From Noviherbaspirillum sp. L7-7A (GTDB lineage: Bacteria; Pseudomonadota; Gammaproteobacteria; Burkholderiales; Burkholderiaceae_D): a stretch of DNA of 64,000 bases. Shown here in pieces: positions 37,722-46,564 of this stretch; the first letter of the stretch is position 1; each line of letters opens with the position of its first letter. The stretch is taken from contig NZ_JAHQRJ010000001.1 in NCBI RefSeq assembly GCF_019052805.1, forward strand, positions 1,860,001-1,924,000. The letters are read 5' to 3'. Position numbers and translations under genes: made by a program. Below the pieces are notes generated by a model. It saw only the letters and a program-made list of their open reading frames with translations. It was not told the origin of the DNA and made no database searches.

Positions 37722-38501
37722 TCACCGTACCCCCGCCCCAATCTCCACCTCCCGCTGCACATCCGGCAGATTCGACATGATCATCAACTGCACCCGCCGG
37801 TTGCGCAGCCGGCCTTCCGGCGTGTCGTTGGACTCCACCGGACGGTTCGCGCCGTGGCCGATGGCGGTCAAGCGCACCGGTGCCACGCCGTTGTCGATGA
37901 ACAGCCGCACCACGCTGGAGGCGCGCACCGAGGACAGTTCCCAGTTCGAGGGATACAGCGCATTGCGGATCGGCACATTGTCGGTGTGGCCTTCCACCTG
38001 GATCGCATGCAGGTCGTCCTTCAGCACCTGCGCCACCGCGGCCAGCGCCTCGTTCGACTGCGCTGACAACTTCGCATCGCCCGGCGCGAACAGCACGCTG
38101 GCATTGATTTCCACCGTGATGCCGCGCGCGCCCTGGGTGACTTTCACCTTGCCCTGGCTGGCCAGAGGCGCCAGCGCGGTCAGCAGGTCGCGCGCGATGG
38201 TGGTCAGCTGCTCCTTCTCGCGCCGGATCGCATTGTCGTTCAGGCGGCTGCGGTAGAGGGACTGGCGCGGCAGCAGCGGCAATTCCGGCGCCAGCCTGTC
38301 ACGTACCGGCGGCGTGGTGGCCGGCAGGCGACCGAAGGCGGTGGTCAGGGCATTGGATGCCACCTTGACCTTGCCGTCATTGACCGAGGACACCGCATAC
38401 ATCACCACGAAGAAGGCGAACAGCAGCGTGATGAAGTCGGCATAGGACACCAGCCAGCGCTCCTGGCTCTCCGGCTCCTCCTCGTAGCGTTTGCGCGCCA
38501 T
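37722..38501 (-). CDS. motD: Flagellar motor protein MotD (MotB family)
   Basis: The protein has 259 residues. The single membrane helix with the essential Asp is seen as L-V-S-Y-A-D-F-I-T-L-L-F-A-F-F-V-V-M. The C-terminal OmpA-like peptidoglycan-binding domain (about 150-245) carries V-E-G-H-T-D-N-V-P-I and N-W-E-L-S-S-V-R-A. The short spacing and the position with motC and fliA mark it as MotD, the second stator pair found in beta/gammaproteobacteria, rather than MotB. It is the last gene of the flhB-to-motD block and starts 8 bp from motC. Confidence 0.93.
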   Translation of the reverse strand: MARKRYEEEPESQERWLVSYADFITLLFAFFVVMYAVSSVNDGKVKVASNALTTAFGRLPATTPPVRDRLAPELPLLPRQSLYRSRLNDNAIRREKEQLTTIARDLLTALAPLASQGKVKVTQGARGITVEINASVLFAPGDAKLSAQSNEALAAVAQVLKDDLHAIQVEGHTDNVPIRNALYPSNWELSSVRASSVVRLFIDNGVAPVRLTAIGHGANRPVESNDTPEGRLRNRRVQLMIMSNLPDVQREVEIGAGVR

Positions 38502-38508
38502 GGCCGGT

Positions 38509-39249
38509 TCAGGCGGCCCAGGCCGCCATGCGGTCCTCGATCAGGCGCGGGTTCTCGCCGGCGGCCAGGCCCGCCATCACTTCCACCAGCATCTCGCGCC
38601 GCCCCACTTCATTCTGCACTCGCGCCTTGAGCTTGCCGGCAAGCGGCAGGAACAGCAGGTTGGCCAGGCCTACGCCGTACACGGTGGCCACAAAGGCGAC
38701 CGCGATGCCGGCGCCAAGCTTGCTCGGGTCGCCCAGGTTCTCCATTACCTGGATCAGGCCCAGCACCGCGCCCAGGATGCCGACCGTGGGCGCATAGCCG
38801 CCGGCCGATTCCCACACCTTCACCACGCCCCGCTCACGCCGCTCGTAGATATTGATGTCCTGCTCCAGCACCAGCCGCAGCCGGTCGCCGTCGGTGCCAT
38901 CGACAATCATGCGCAAGCCTTTCCGGATGAAGGGATCGGGCTCGCGCTCGCAATAGCGCTCCAGGCTCAGCAGGCCTTCCCGGCGCGCGCTGTTGCTCCA
39001 GAAGACGAAGGAGCGCGACAGCCTGGCATGGTCGTCATCCGCCGGCAGGAAGGCATGGCGCGCCATGCGCAGGGCGGCGATGAAATTGCGCAGGCCCGAC
39101 TGCATCAGCACCGCGCCCAGCGTGCCCACCACCACGATCAGGAAGGCCGCCGGCTGCAGCAGCGAGCGGGCCTGGCCGCCTTCGAGCATCTGGCCGGCGG
39201 CGATGCCGCCTACGGCCAGCAGCAGGCCGGCTAGGCTACCCCAGTCCAT
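38509..39249 (-). CDS. motC: Flagellar motor protein MotC (MotA family)
   Basis: The protein has 246 residues with four predicted membrane helices. The MotA-type features are the P-A-A-F-L-I-V-V-V-G-T-L-G-A-V region of helix 2, the cytoplasmic loop with conserved charged residues, and the P-T-V-G-I-L-G-A-V-L-G-L-I helix 3. It forms the proton-driven stator with MotD. Its ATG at 39249 overlaps the fliA stop by 19 bp, so translation is coupled. Confidence 0.93.
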   Translation of the reverse strand: MDWGSLAGLLLAVGGIAAGQMLEGGQARSLLQPAAFLIVVVGTLGAVLMQSGLRNFIAALRMARHAFLPADDDHARLSRSFVFWSNSARREGLLSLERYCEREPDPFIRKGLRMIVDGTDGDRLRLVLEQDINIYERRERGVVKVWESAGGYAPTVGILGAVLGLIQVMENLGDPSKLGAGIAVAFVATVYGVGLANLLFLPLAGKLKARVQNEVGRREMLVEVMAGLAAGENPRLIEDRMAAWAA

Positions 39250-39962
39250 GCCTGCTCCCGGAGTCTGGCGCGCATGCGCGCGACGGCCTGGCTGTGCAGC
39301 TGGCAGACCCGCGATTCGGAGACGCCCATGATGGCGCCGATTTCCTTCAGATTCATTTCCTGCTCGTAGTACAGGCCCATCAGGATCTTCTCGCGCTCGG
39401 GCAGGGCCTCGATGGCCTCGATGACGGCGCTGCGAAAGCCCGTGTTCATCAGCGCCTGCAGCGGATCGGCCGAGCTGTCGGTGCAGTAGCGGTCCAGAAA
39501 GTGTTCGCCGGCTTCGCCATCCTGGAAGTCTTCGTAGTACACCAGCTGGTGGCCGCCGGCGTCGGCCAGCATGTCCTGGTATTCCGCCAGCGACATCTTG
39601 AGCCGCCCCGCCACTTCGCTCTCGGTGGGCGGGCGGCCCAGCTTCTGCTGCATCTCGGTCATCGCGACCTCGATCTTGCGCATGTTCTGGCGCATGTTGC
39701 GCGGCATCCAGTCGCTGCTGCGCAGTTCATCCAGCATCGCGCCGCGTATGCGCTGCACCGCATAGGTCTCGAACTGCGCGCCGTGGGTTTCCTCATAGCG
39801 GCTGATCGCATCCAGCAGGCCGATCATGCCGGCCTGGATCAGGTCGTCGACCTCGACGCTGGGCGGCAGCTTGGCGCGCATCAGGTGCGCCAGCTTCTTC
39901 ACCAGCGGCGCATGCTGCGTCAGCAAGTGGTTGCGGTCGGATTTTCCTTGTACGGTGTACAT
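39231..39962 (-). CDS. fliA: Flagellar sigma factor 28 (FliA)
   Basis: The protein has 243 residues from the ATG at 39962; a TTG three codons earlier is possible. FliA directs late flagellar and chemotaxis genes. Region 2 is D-D-L-I-Q-A-G-M-I-G-L-L-D-A-I-S-R-Y, and region 4 is L-K-E-I-G-A-I-M-G-V-S-E-S-R-V-C-Q-L. Strong sigma-28 promoters of the form TAAA-N15-GCCGATAA lie upstream of both cheW genes in this window, so the factor's targets are close by. The anti-sigma factor FlgM is not in view. Confidence 0.96.
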   Translation of the reverse strand: MYTVQGKSDRNHLLTQHAPLVKKLAHLMRAKLPPSVEVDDLIQAGMIGLLDAISRYEETHGAQFETYAVQRIRGAMLDELRSSDWMPRNMRQNMRKIEVAMTEMQQKLGRPPTESEVAGRLKMSLAEYQDMLADAGGHQLVYYEDFQDGEAGEHFLDRYCTDSSADPLQALMNTGFRSAVIEAIEALPEREKILMGLYYEQEMNLKEIGAIMGVSESRVCQLHSQAVARMRARLREQAWTGVA

Positions 39963-39967
39963 GTGCT

Positions 39968-40801
39968 TCAAGCCCCGATGGTGGCGCCGCAGGGCAGCGC
40001 GCTGCGCCGGCCGCCCGCCTGCATCGTGCAGCGGGAAAAGCGGCCGGCCAGGTCGCGGAACGCCACGGAGGCGCCCGCCAGTGGAAATGCGTCGATCACG
40101 GTACGGCCCAGGCGTGTGGCCCGCACCAGATGCTCGTCATGCGGAACCGACCCGATGGATTGCAACTCCAGCGCCAGGTAACGCCGGGCGGCCGCTGCGA
40201 TGTTCTTGTAGATCATGCCGGCGCGCACGATGCCGGCGCCGGTCACCAGCACGCTGACCGGGCGGCGGCCATAACGCTCCGACACCCGCTTGATCAGCGC
40301 ATAGGCGGCGGTAATCGATTCCGGGCTGTCTTCCACCTGCACCACGATGTCGCCCTCGCCCATCGCCTCTAGCGGCAAGGCGTTGGCGGCGTCGAGCTCG
40401 GCATCGACCAGCACGATGTCATTGTCCAATGACAGCTTTGCAAACAGCGCCGACAGATGCTCGCGCTCGAAGGCATTGGTGCTGCCGCGGGCCATGACGG
40501 CAATGCCAAAGCCCTGCGGCATCGGCAGCACCACGTCGGCCAGCCGCGCTTCGGCGCGCGCCGCCTGCAGCAGCGTGCCGCCATGCATGCGGTCCAGCCC
40601 GGCACCCACGCCGCGCGCGGTGGCGCAGGCGTCGAGCAGCAGCACGCCGCTGCCGGTGCGGGCCAGCGAGGCGCCCAGGTTCAGCAGCGTGGCGCTTTTT
40701 TCATGGTCGGGCGTGGCCGACAGAAAGGTCAGCACCCGCGGCGCCGGTTTGGCGATCATGCGGCGCAGGCCTTCGGCCTGGTCGATGCGGATGCTAGCCA
40801 A
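39968..40801 (-). CDS. flhG: Flagellar number regulator FlhG/FleN with a degenerate P-loop
   Basis: The protein has 277 residues from a TTG at 40801, chosen because GAGGTG lies upstream and because the N-terminal D-Q-A-E-G-L-R motif (residues 7-13) is the FlhF-activating helix of FlhG; the later ATG at 40759 would remove it. FlhG is a MinD-type ATPase that limits flagellar number. The usual G-K-G-G-V-G-K-T loop reads A-T-P-D-H-E-K-S, with only the final Lys-Ser retained, so ATP binding may be weakened or lost. The remaining MinD fold (L-L-L-D-A-C then V-L-V-D-A-E-L-D-A-A) is visible. Confidence 0.9.
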   Translation of the reverse strand: MASIRIDQAEGLRRMIAKPAPRVLTFLSATPDHEKSATLLNLGASLARTGSGVLLLDACATARGVGAGLDRMHGGTLLQAARAEARLADVVLPMPQGFGIAVMARGSTNAFEREHLSALFAKLSLDNDIVLVDAELDAANALPLEAMGEGDIVVQVEDSPESITAAYALIKRVSERYGRRPVSVLVTGAGIVRAGMIYKNIAAAARRYLALELQSIGSVPHDEHLVRATRLGRTVIDAFPLAGASVAFRDLAGRFSRCTMQAGGRRSALPCGATIGA

Positions 40802-42209
40802 TTGCCACCTCGCGCAGCGACTGGTCATTCATCATGCGGGCGGTGTTGCCGATCACCAGTGGCAATTCGTCGTCCTGGTACTGGAACGGCGCGGTTTCGC
40901 GCTTCATCTTGAAGGCGCGGTCGATCAGGAAATTGGGGCGGGCCAGGTGCAGGTCTTCCGGCACCCGCTGGCCATTGGCGATGTATTGCAGCTGCAGCTT
41001 CTGGCGGATGATCACGTCCAGCACGCTGCCGATGGTGGCGGCTTCGTCGAGCTTGGTGATGATGGCGCCGGCCAGGCCGTTGCCCTTGTAGGCGCGCACC
41101 ACTTCATTGAGCGTCTCGCCGGTGGAGGTGGCCGACATGCACAGGATGCGCTTGACCGGGGTGTCGGCGCCGGACAGCATCGCCACCTGCTCCGCCACCA
41201 TCTGGTCGCGCTGGCTGGCGCCGGCGGTATCGATCAGCACGGTGTGCTTGTTCTTCAGCTCGGACAACGCGATGCGCAGGTCGGCCTCATCCTTCACCGA
41301 ATGCACCATCACGCCGAGGATCTTGCCGTAGATGCGCAGCTGCTCGAAGCCGCCGATACGATAGCCGTCGGTGGTGATCAGGGCCAGCTTGCCGGCGCCG
41401 TGGCGCATCACGCACCGCGCCGCCAGCTTGGCGGTGGTGGTGGTCTTGCCCACGCCGGTGGGGCCCACCAGGGCGAACACGCCGCCGTTGTCGAGGATCG
41501 CGTTTTCATCGGGCGCGGCCGACAGGTTGCGCATCAGGACGCCCTTGATCCAGGCCATGCCGTCCACGCCGTCATGCTCGGGCAGTTTTTCGGTGAGATA
41601 GCGCGCCAGGCTGGCGGAAAAGCCGGCGGCCAGCATCTCGCGCATGACGGTGGCCTTCATCGGTTCGCGGCGGTGCTGCGCCCCCCAGGAAATCTCGGCC
41701 AGCTGCGCTTCCATCATGCTGCGCATGGAGCGGATCTCTTCCATCATCTGGCGCATCTCGGCCTGGCTGTTGTCGACTGGGGCGCTGGCAGCGCGTGGCT
41801 GCGGCGCGTTCTGGCGCTCGACCGGCGCGGATGCCACAGCCACGGGCGCCGGCACTTCCACGGGGGTGGGTTTCAGGCGCTCGAAGGCGCTGGCGGTCGA
41901 CCCGTTGCGCAGCTGCGGCTGAACCCGTGCCTGTTCCACTTCCGGCGATCGTGCCGGCGCAGGGATCGGTGCGGGCGCTGCGGCCGGCATGCGCCTGCCG
42001 GCCAGGGCGGCCACCAGCGGCTGGGGCAGCACTTCCTTTTCCACCGCCGGCTCGGCCAGGGAAGCCATATCGGCGCTGGCCAGGGCCAGCACCTCGACGC
42101 TGCCATTGACCGTGCGATTGGACAGGATCACCGCGTCGGCGCCGAGCGCGTCACGGACCATGCGCAAAGCCTCGCGAGATGTCCGGGCAGAGAATTTCTT
42201 GACGTTCAT
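40794..42209 (-). CDS. flhF: Flagellar SRP-like GTPase FlhF
   Basis: The protein has 471 residues. A variable N-terminal part (B domain, about 1-190, rich in Pro/Ala) precedes the NG domain. The G1 loop is G-P-T-G-V-G-K-T-T-T-T-A-K-L-A and G3 is D-T-A-G-A-S-Q-R-D. The start M-N-V-K-K-F-S-A-R-T is typical of FlhF. It sets polar placement of flagella and is activated by FlhG, encoded immediately downstream with an 8-bp overlap. A short ORF that is a relic of flhA overlaps its start. Confidence 0.95.
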   Translation of the reverse strand: MNVKKFSARTSREALRMVRDALGADAVILSNRTVNGSVEVLALASADMASLAEPAVEKEVLPQPLVAALAGRRMPAAAPAPIPAPARSPEVEQARVQPQLRNGSTASAFERLKPTPVEVPAPVAVASAPVERQNAPQPRAASAPVDNSQAEMRQMMEEIRSMRSMMEAQLAEISWGAQHRREPMKATVMREMLAAGFSASLARYLTEKLPEHDGVDGMAWIKGVLMRNLSAAPDENAILDNGGVFALVGPTGVGKTTTTAKLAARCVMRHGAGKLALITTDGYRIGGFEQLRIYGKILGVMVHSVKDEADLRIALSELKNKHTVLIDTAGASQRDQMVAEQVAMLSGADTPVKRILCMSATSTGETLNEVVRAYKGNGLAGAIITKLDEAATIGSVLDVIIRQKLQLQYIANGQRVPEDLHLARPNFLIDRAFKMKRETAPFQYQDDELPLVIGNTARMMNDQSLREVAIG

Positions 42210-42343
42210 TTTTGGCCTCCCACCAGGGCAGTCACTTTGATGTTCTTGGCGGGCGGCACGCCGGCGAGCGACGGCAGCCTGATTCCGTGCATGCCGCTGT
42301 ATGCCATCGGTTCAGTATCTGCATGAAAGTCGCTGTTATCCAA
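42206..42343 (-). pseudogene. Short upstream ORF: fused flhA leader and flhA C-terminal relic
   Basis: A 45-codon ORF starts at TTG 42343 behind AGGAG and ends with ATGA overlap onto flhF. Its first part resembles the short ORF before flhA (shared pattern L/F-H-A-x-T and A-[WY]). Its end, K-N-I-K-V-T-A-L-V-G-G-Q, is the flhA C-terminus (K-T-I-K-V-T-A-L-V-G-G-Q). It is best read as the two ends of a second flhA copy joined by deletion. It could still be translated and coupled to flhF. Confidence 0.65.
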
Positions 42344-42555
42344 TGCCGCTCCTGTGGTGTGATCCGGCGCCGGTGCGGCGCAGGGGTTTCTTACAGGACA
42401 GATTATTGGGGATGGTAGAGAAGTTGCATCCGGGGAACAGGAGGGGTTTATGGGCCTTTTTCCTCGGCGGCTGAAAAAGCGTCGGGCGGGAAGCGGCGAT
42501 TCATTCCGCCTTGGCGGTGACGGTGCCGTTGATTGTTGAAGTGGCTGTTGCCGTT
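42344..42555. promoter_or_regulatory. Leader and promoter region of flhF, similar to that of flhA
   Basis: This region has no other gene. 42350-42420 resembles 46340-46410 upstream of flhA: both contain CAATAATC, TCCTGT and CAGGAGCG-CATTGG in the same order on the minus strand. The shared block probably carries a common flagellar promoter, but the sigma factor could not be assigned. Confidence 0.45.
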
Positions 42556-42840
42556 GCAGAAAACACCTGTTGAGCGCGCCGTGCCAGCGGGTCCTGGAGC
42601 GAATAAAGTGCGGCGTTTGGCTGGGCGAAACGAACTGGAGCGAGTTTAGCCGCGCCCCGATCCGTGCACCGCTGACAAGGGCATCCCGCGCACCGGGCAT
42701 GATCACCGGTTCGCCTTTTCTGGTTACCTTTTGGCAAGGCAAAAAAGTGACACGGCCGCCGGTACGGATTCCCGGCTTGTCTCCACGGCAGTGCAATCGC
42801 ATTGCGTGACCTGGCAAGGCACGGGCGGCACTGGCGCTTT
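42556..42840. repeat. Long GC-rich dispersed repeat, degenerate copy
   Basis: Alignable by eye with 61035-61330 over most of its length. Shared blocks include GTTGAGCGCGCCGTG, GAGTTTAGCCGCGCCCCG, CACGGCAGTGCA and GGCAAGGCACGGGC. The GTTGCC-type hexamer tail is at its left end (about 42535-42565). It has accumulated many differences. No gene is seen in it. Confidence 0.8.
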
Positions 42841-42897
42841 AGCTTCGGTCTTGACTTTACAACGCAGGTAACTGTAAAGCCTTGGCTTGATCGACCA

Positions 42898-43099
42898 AAG
42901 CTGGAATATCCCTTCGGGGTACTCCAGCTTACGGATCGCCGGCTTTTTGCGGGTGACGCTGGAATGAATAGGTAAGGCATCATGGAAGATATAGGGCGTA
43001 ATACCCCGGAGGGGCATTACGCGATACCGCCGCGGTTGCCACGCCAGCCTGGTGCTTGCGCCGGCAGAGGCCGTGGAATGCCCCTTCGGGGTATTCCAC
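42898..43099. repeat. Cluster of three dispersed palindromic units
   Basis: Hairpins at 42898-42930 (AAGCTGGAATATCCC core), 42996-43022 (GCGTAATACCCC/GGGGCATTACGC) and 43073-43099 (GTGGAATGCCCC/GGGGTATTCCAC). The outer stems differ between units but stay paired within each unit. The first is preceded by TCGACCAA, the reverse of the TTGGTCGA flank of other copies. Confidence 0.8.
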
Positions 43100-43145
43100 C
43101 CTACCATAGCTGCCCGTTCACCATAGCCTGTGATGAACAGCAAGC

Positions 43146-43201
43146 GTTACGGCAGGCCTTTGATCCAACATTACATGGGCTTGACTGGCATGACAGTATC
43201 T
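43146..43201 (+). mobile_element. Remnant right end of an IS110-family element
   Basis: This 56-bp stretch matches the last transposase codons and right end of the IS at 22566-22620 with several mismatches and ends in the same ACAGTATCT. No transposase body is attached. The adjacent gene on the minus strand has its stop codon inside the final bases, so the insertion probably replaced the gene's 3' end. Confidence 0.8.
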
Positions 43202-43679
43202 ATGACAGAGTGGCTGCCGCCTCCGCACGGGTAATGATGCCCTTCATGATCTCCTGCATACGGCTGGCCCTTTCTGTTTGGGCCAGGCCGTCATGCCTGC
43301 ATTGCGCCAATGTATCCAGATAGACCTGCCGTTCCTCCTCTGGCAGGCACTTCAGCAGGTGCTCTTCCATATGCTCATTGAATTCCTTCAGATACTCAGC
43401 ACGCAACTGCTGATGGCCCGCGCTGCGTCTTATTGCATAGGTGCCTCCCTCTTCCTGCATGGGACGCGCCACGTAGTTGTCCCAGGCATAGTTGGCATCA
43501 CCCCAGAGATAGGCTAAAACCTTCGCTGCCTTAGCGGTCTTGTCGGGGCAATGGTACTGGGGATTAAGGACGCCGCAACGGGACTGTGCATTTTGAAGGC
43601 GACTGGAAAGCAATTCCGCCGCTTCGTCGTGAATGAGCGGAGACATATAGCGATAAAAAGAAAGTTTGGCAGGGATCAT
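43200..43679 (-). CDS. Short helical effector-like protein, likely 3'-truncated
   Basis: The protein has 159 residues from the ATG at 43679; the start is uncertain because no good ribosome site is seen. It was not recognised as a family. Its second half (E-Y-L-K-E-F-N, then L-L-K-C-L-P-E-E-E-R-Q-V-Y, then R-M-Q-E-I-M) follows the same pattern as two stretches of the 711-residue protein at 48416. The stop codon lies within the IS110 end remnant, so the original C-terminus may be missing. It is less GC-rich than neighbouring flagellar genes. Confidence 0.55.
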   Translation of the reverse strand: MIPAKLSFYRYMSPLIHDEAAELLSSRLQNAQSRCGVLNPQYHCPDKTAKAAKVLAYLWGDANYAWDNYVARPMQEEGGTYAIRRSAGHQQLRAEYLKEFNEHMEEHLLKCLPEEERQVYLDTLAQCRHDGLAQTERASRMQEIMKGIITRAEAAATLS

Positions 43680-44170
43680 GTGCTGCAATGAATTTTTCAG
43701 GTGGTCAGGGCTCTGCCAGGCCTGATGACGTCGCCATGATCAATCGGTTTGGCACCGGCTTGCATGGAAGGAACTTGGGTCAGGTGAATTCTGCAGAGGG
43801 CAAAGTGCCAGCAAACGATGAATGAGGCGTTGACTTGTTGACACAAACATGGGTTGCCTGGAATGCGCGTGAGGTTCCAGCAGCAGGCAATGCAGTCCCA
43901 TGATGGCCAATACGGTCTCATCGACGGCAACGCTTCTGTGGCCGCATTGCCGAGCGATGCATAGCCAGCCCTCTTGGCATGCATGCAGGCTCGCTGGCCG
44001 TACCGGATTGCCTGCTGCAGACATTGTCGGGACTGACCTGACATAACCTTCGATTACAACTGCCTGCAAATCGCCGACAGCGATCGGTTGCAGGCATCCC
44101 GATGCAGCACGCATGACGTGCCGGATCAACTGCGGATTTTCCTATGATGCGTTATCGCCTGCGACTGGCA
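43680..44170. other. Region without recognised gene between the helical gene and flhA
   Basis: About 490 bp. Open frames exist on the minus strand (about 43740-44129) but start at TTG, lack a ribosome site and match nothing recognised. The segment may hold the promoter of the helical gene or be degraded island DNA. Confidence 0.4.
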
Positions 44171-46258
44171 TCATCCCTGCCCTCCCACCAACGCCGTCAC
44201 CTTGATGGTCTTGGAATCCGGTATCTCGGCATGCGACAGCAGCTTCAGCTGCGGCAGGCTGCGACGCAGGAAACGCGACAGCACCGCGCGCAACTGGCCC
44301 GGCACCAGGAGCACTGGCGTGACGCCCATCTGCTCCTGGCGCTGCACCGCCTCGGCAGTCTGCATCACGAGCGTATCAGCCAGCCCCGGCTCGATGCCGG
44401 CGCCGTCCGGGCCGCTGGTCTGCAGTGCCTGCATCAGCAGCCGCTCCAGCCGGTTGTCCAGCGCCATTACCGTCAGCTCGCCGCCGTTGGGGAACAGCTG
44501 CTGCACGATGGCGCGGCCGAGCGCGATGCGCACCAGCGCGGTCAGGTCGCCGGCATCCTGGAAATGGCTGGCATTCTCGGCAAGGGTCTCGACGATGGAG
44601 CGCATGTCGCGGATGTGGATGCCTTCGATCAGCAGGTTCTGCAGCACCTTCTGCAGCGTAGACAGCGGCAGCATCTTGGGCACCAGGTCGTCCATCAGCT
44701 TGGGCGACTCCTTGTTCAGATGATCGATCAGCTGCTGCAACTCGCCACGTCCCAGCAGTTCGGCCGCATGCATCGTGATCAGATGGTTCAAATGGGTGGC
44801 TACCACGGTGCCGGCATCCACCACGGTATAACCCATGGCCTGGGCCTCGTCGCGCAGGCTGGCGTCGATCCAGGTGGCAGGCAGGCCGAAGGCCGGGTCG
44901 CTGGTGACGGTGCCGGGCAGCGTGCCGGTGACCATGCCGGGATTGATCGCCAGGAACTGGCCGGCATGCGCCTCGCCGGCGCCGATCTCCACGCCCTTCA
45001 GCGCAATGCGGTAACCCGAAGGCTTCAGTTCCAGGTTGTCGCGGATATGCACCGGCGGCGACAGGAAACCCACTTCCTGCGCAAACTTCTTCCTGATACC
45101 CTTGATGCGCTTCAACAGCTCGCCACCCTGGCTCTTGTCGACCAGTGGAATCAGGCGGTAGCCCACTTCCAGGCCCAGCGTATCGACCGGCACGATGTCC
45201 TGCCAGGTCGCTTCCTCGGTTTCCGGTGCAGGCAAGGCCGGCGCGGCTTCCGTCACCGGGGCGACTGCCGCTTCCTCGGCCCGCTTCTTGAGCAGGTAGG
45301 CGCCGCCGCCCAGCGCGCCGGCCAGGAACAGGAACGGCACATGCGGCATGCCGGGGATGATCCCCATGCCACCCAGGATGCCGGCGGTGATCATCAGCAC
45401 CTGCGGCTTGGCGAACAGCTGGTTCATCAACTGGCTGCCGATGTCATGCTCGGATGCCACCCGCGACACGATCACGCCAGCCGCGGTGGAAATGATCAGC
45501 GACGGCAACTGCGCCACCAGGCCGTCGCCAATAGCCAGCAGGGTGTAGTTCTTGATCGCGGCATCGAAGGCCATGTCATGCTGCACCATGCCCACCACCA
45601 GGCCGCCGACTACGTTGATCAGGGTGACCATGATGCCGGCGACGGCATCGCCGCGCACGTACTTGGAGGCGCCGTCCATCGCGCCATAGAACTCGGCTTC
45701 CTGGGCCACCTCTGTGCGCCGGCGCCGCGCTTCGGCTTCGGCAATCAGGCCGGCGTTGAGATCGGCGTCGATCGCCATCTGCTTGCCCGGCATTGCGTCA
45801 AGGGCAAAACGCGCGCCCACTTCTGCGATACGGCCGGCGCCCTTGGTGACGACGGTGAAGTTGATGATGGTCAGGATGATGAATACCACGATACCGACGG
45901 TGTAATTGCCGCCGATGAGAAAGTGGCCGAAGGCTTCGACCACCTTGCCGGCCGCATCGGGACCGGTATGGCCCTCCGTTAGCACCACGCGGGTGGAAGC
46001 CACGTTGAGCGACAGCCGCAGCATGGTCGACACCAGCAGCACCGCCGGGAATGCCATGAAGTCCAGCGGCTTGATGGTGTAGAGGCTGGTCAGCAGGATG
46101 ATGACCGACAGCGCGATATTGAAGCTGAAGAACATGTCCAGCACCAGGGCCGGCAGCGGCAGCACCATCATTGCCAGCATCATGATGATGATGGCCGGCG
46201 CCGCCAGGGCCTTGGAATTGGCGTTGCGCAGCCAGACCGGCAAGGTCAGGCCGTTCAT
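44171..46258 (-). CDS. flhA: Flagellar type III export gate protein FlhA
   Basis: The protein has 695 residues. The N-terminal half has eight membrane helices; the FHIPEP-type signature is R-I-A-E-V-G-A-R-F-A-L-D-A-M-P-G-K-Q-M-A. The C-terminal half is the cytoplasmic cargo-binding nonamer domain, ending I-K-V-T-A-L-V-G-G-Q-G. FlhA forms the export gate with FlhB. In related genomes flhF follows directly; here about 1.8 kb of repeats and foreign DNA separate them. The start is preceded by a 26-codon ORF with ATGA overlap. Confidence 0.97.
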   Translation of the reverse strand: MNGLTLPVWLRNANSKALAAPAIIIMMLAMMVLPLPALVLDMFFSFNIALSVIILLTSLYTIKPLDFMAFPAVLLVSTMLRLSLNVASTRVVLTEGHTGPDAAGKVVEAFGHFLIGGNYTVGIVVFIILTIINFTVVTKGAGRIAEVGARFALDAMPGKQMAIDADLNAGLIAEAEARRRRTEVAQEAEFYGAMDGASKYVRGDAVAGIMVTLINVVGGLVVGMVQHDMAFDAAIKNYTLLAIGDGLVAQLPSLIISTAAGVIVSRVASEHDIGSQLMNQLFAKPQVLMITAGILGGMGIIPGMPHVPFLFLAGALGGGAYLLKKRAEEAAVAPVTEAAPALPAPETEEATWQDIVPVDTLGLEVGYRLIPLVDKSQGGELLKRIKGIRKKFAQEVGFLSPPVHIRDNLELKPSGYRIALKGVEIGAGEAHAGQFLAINPGMVTGTLPGTVTSDPAFGLPATWIDASLRDEAQAMGYTVVDAGTVVATHLNHLITMHAAELLGRGELQQLIDHLNKESPKLMDDLVPKMLPLSTLQKVLQNLLIEGIHIRDMRSIVETLAENASHFQDAGDLTALVRIALGRAIVQQLFPNGGELTVMALDNRLERLLMQALQTSGPDGAGIEPGLADTLVMQTAEAVQRQEQMGVTPVLLVPGQLRAVLSRFLRRSLPQLKLLSHAEIPDSKTIKVTALVGGQG

Positions 46259-46335
46259 TGCGCTGCTCCGGGCAGGTTGGGCGCGCTTTGCCAGGCCGAC
46301 TGATCAGTGTTTGCGTGAAGGTTGGGGATAGCCAA
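46255..46335 (-). CDS. Short upstream ORF coupled to flhA
   Basis: A 26-codon ORF starts at TTG 46335, five bases after AGGAG, and stops at TGA overlapping the flhA ATG (ATGA). The peptide starts (M)-A-I-P-N-L-H-A-N-T-D-Q-S-A-W. Its pattern recurs in the short ORF before flhF. It may serve translational coupling of flhA; coding by itself is unproven. Confidence 0.45.
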   Translation of the reverse strand: MAIPNLHANTDQSAWQSAPNLPGAAQ

Positions 46336-46564
46336 TGTCGCTCCTGCGTTACACCCCGACGCCAGAATGGCATGCGGGGTCGATGACAGGAAGGATTATT
46401 GTCGATATGGATGTGCTTGCATCCAATGAACAAAAGGGGTTCTCGGGCTTTTTTGTCGCCCGGGGCGCTGGCCCATCCGCCTGCCATCGCGCTCCGCCAC
46501 TGGGCTACAGGCATGCAAGCGCTTCTTGCAACTTTGCAAGGATGCTTTCAGCTTGCAACTTCGC
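46336..46564. promoter_or_regulatory. flhA leader region and fragment tail
   Basis: About 230 bp without an intact gene. The part next to flhA (46340-46410) is the block shared with the flhF leader. Nothing else was recognised. Confidence 0.4.

Noticed and set aside
43740-44129. 129-codon minus-strand frame before flhA
   Set aside because: TTG start without a ribosome site, no recognised domain; kept only as an undecided gap.
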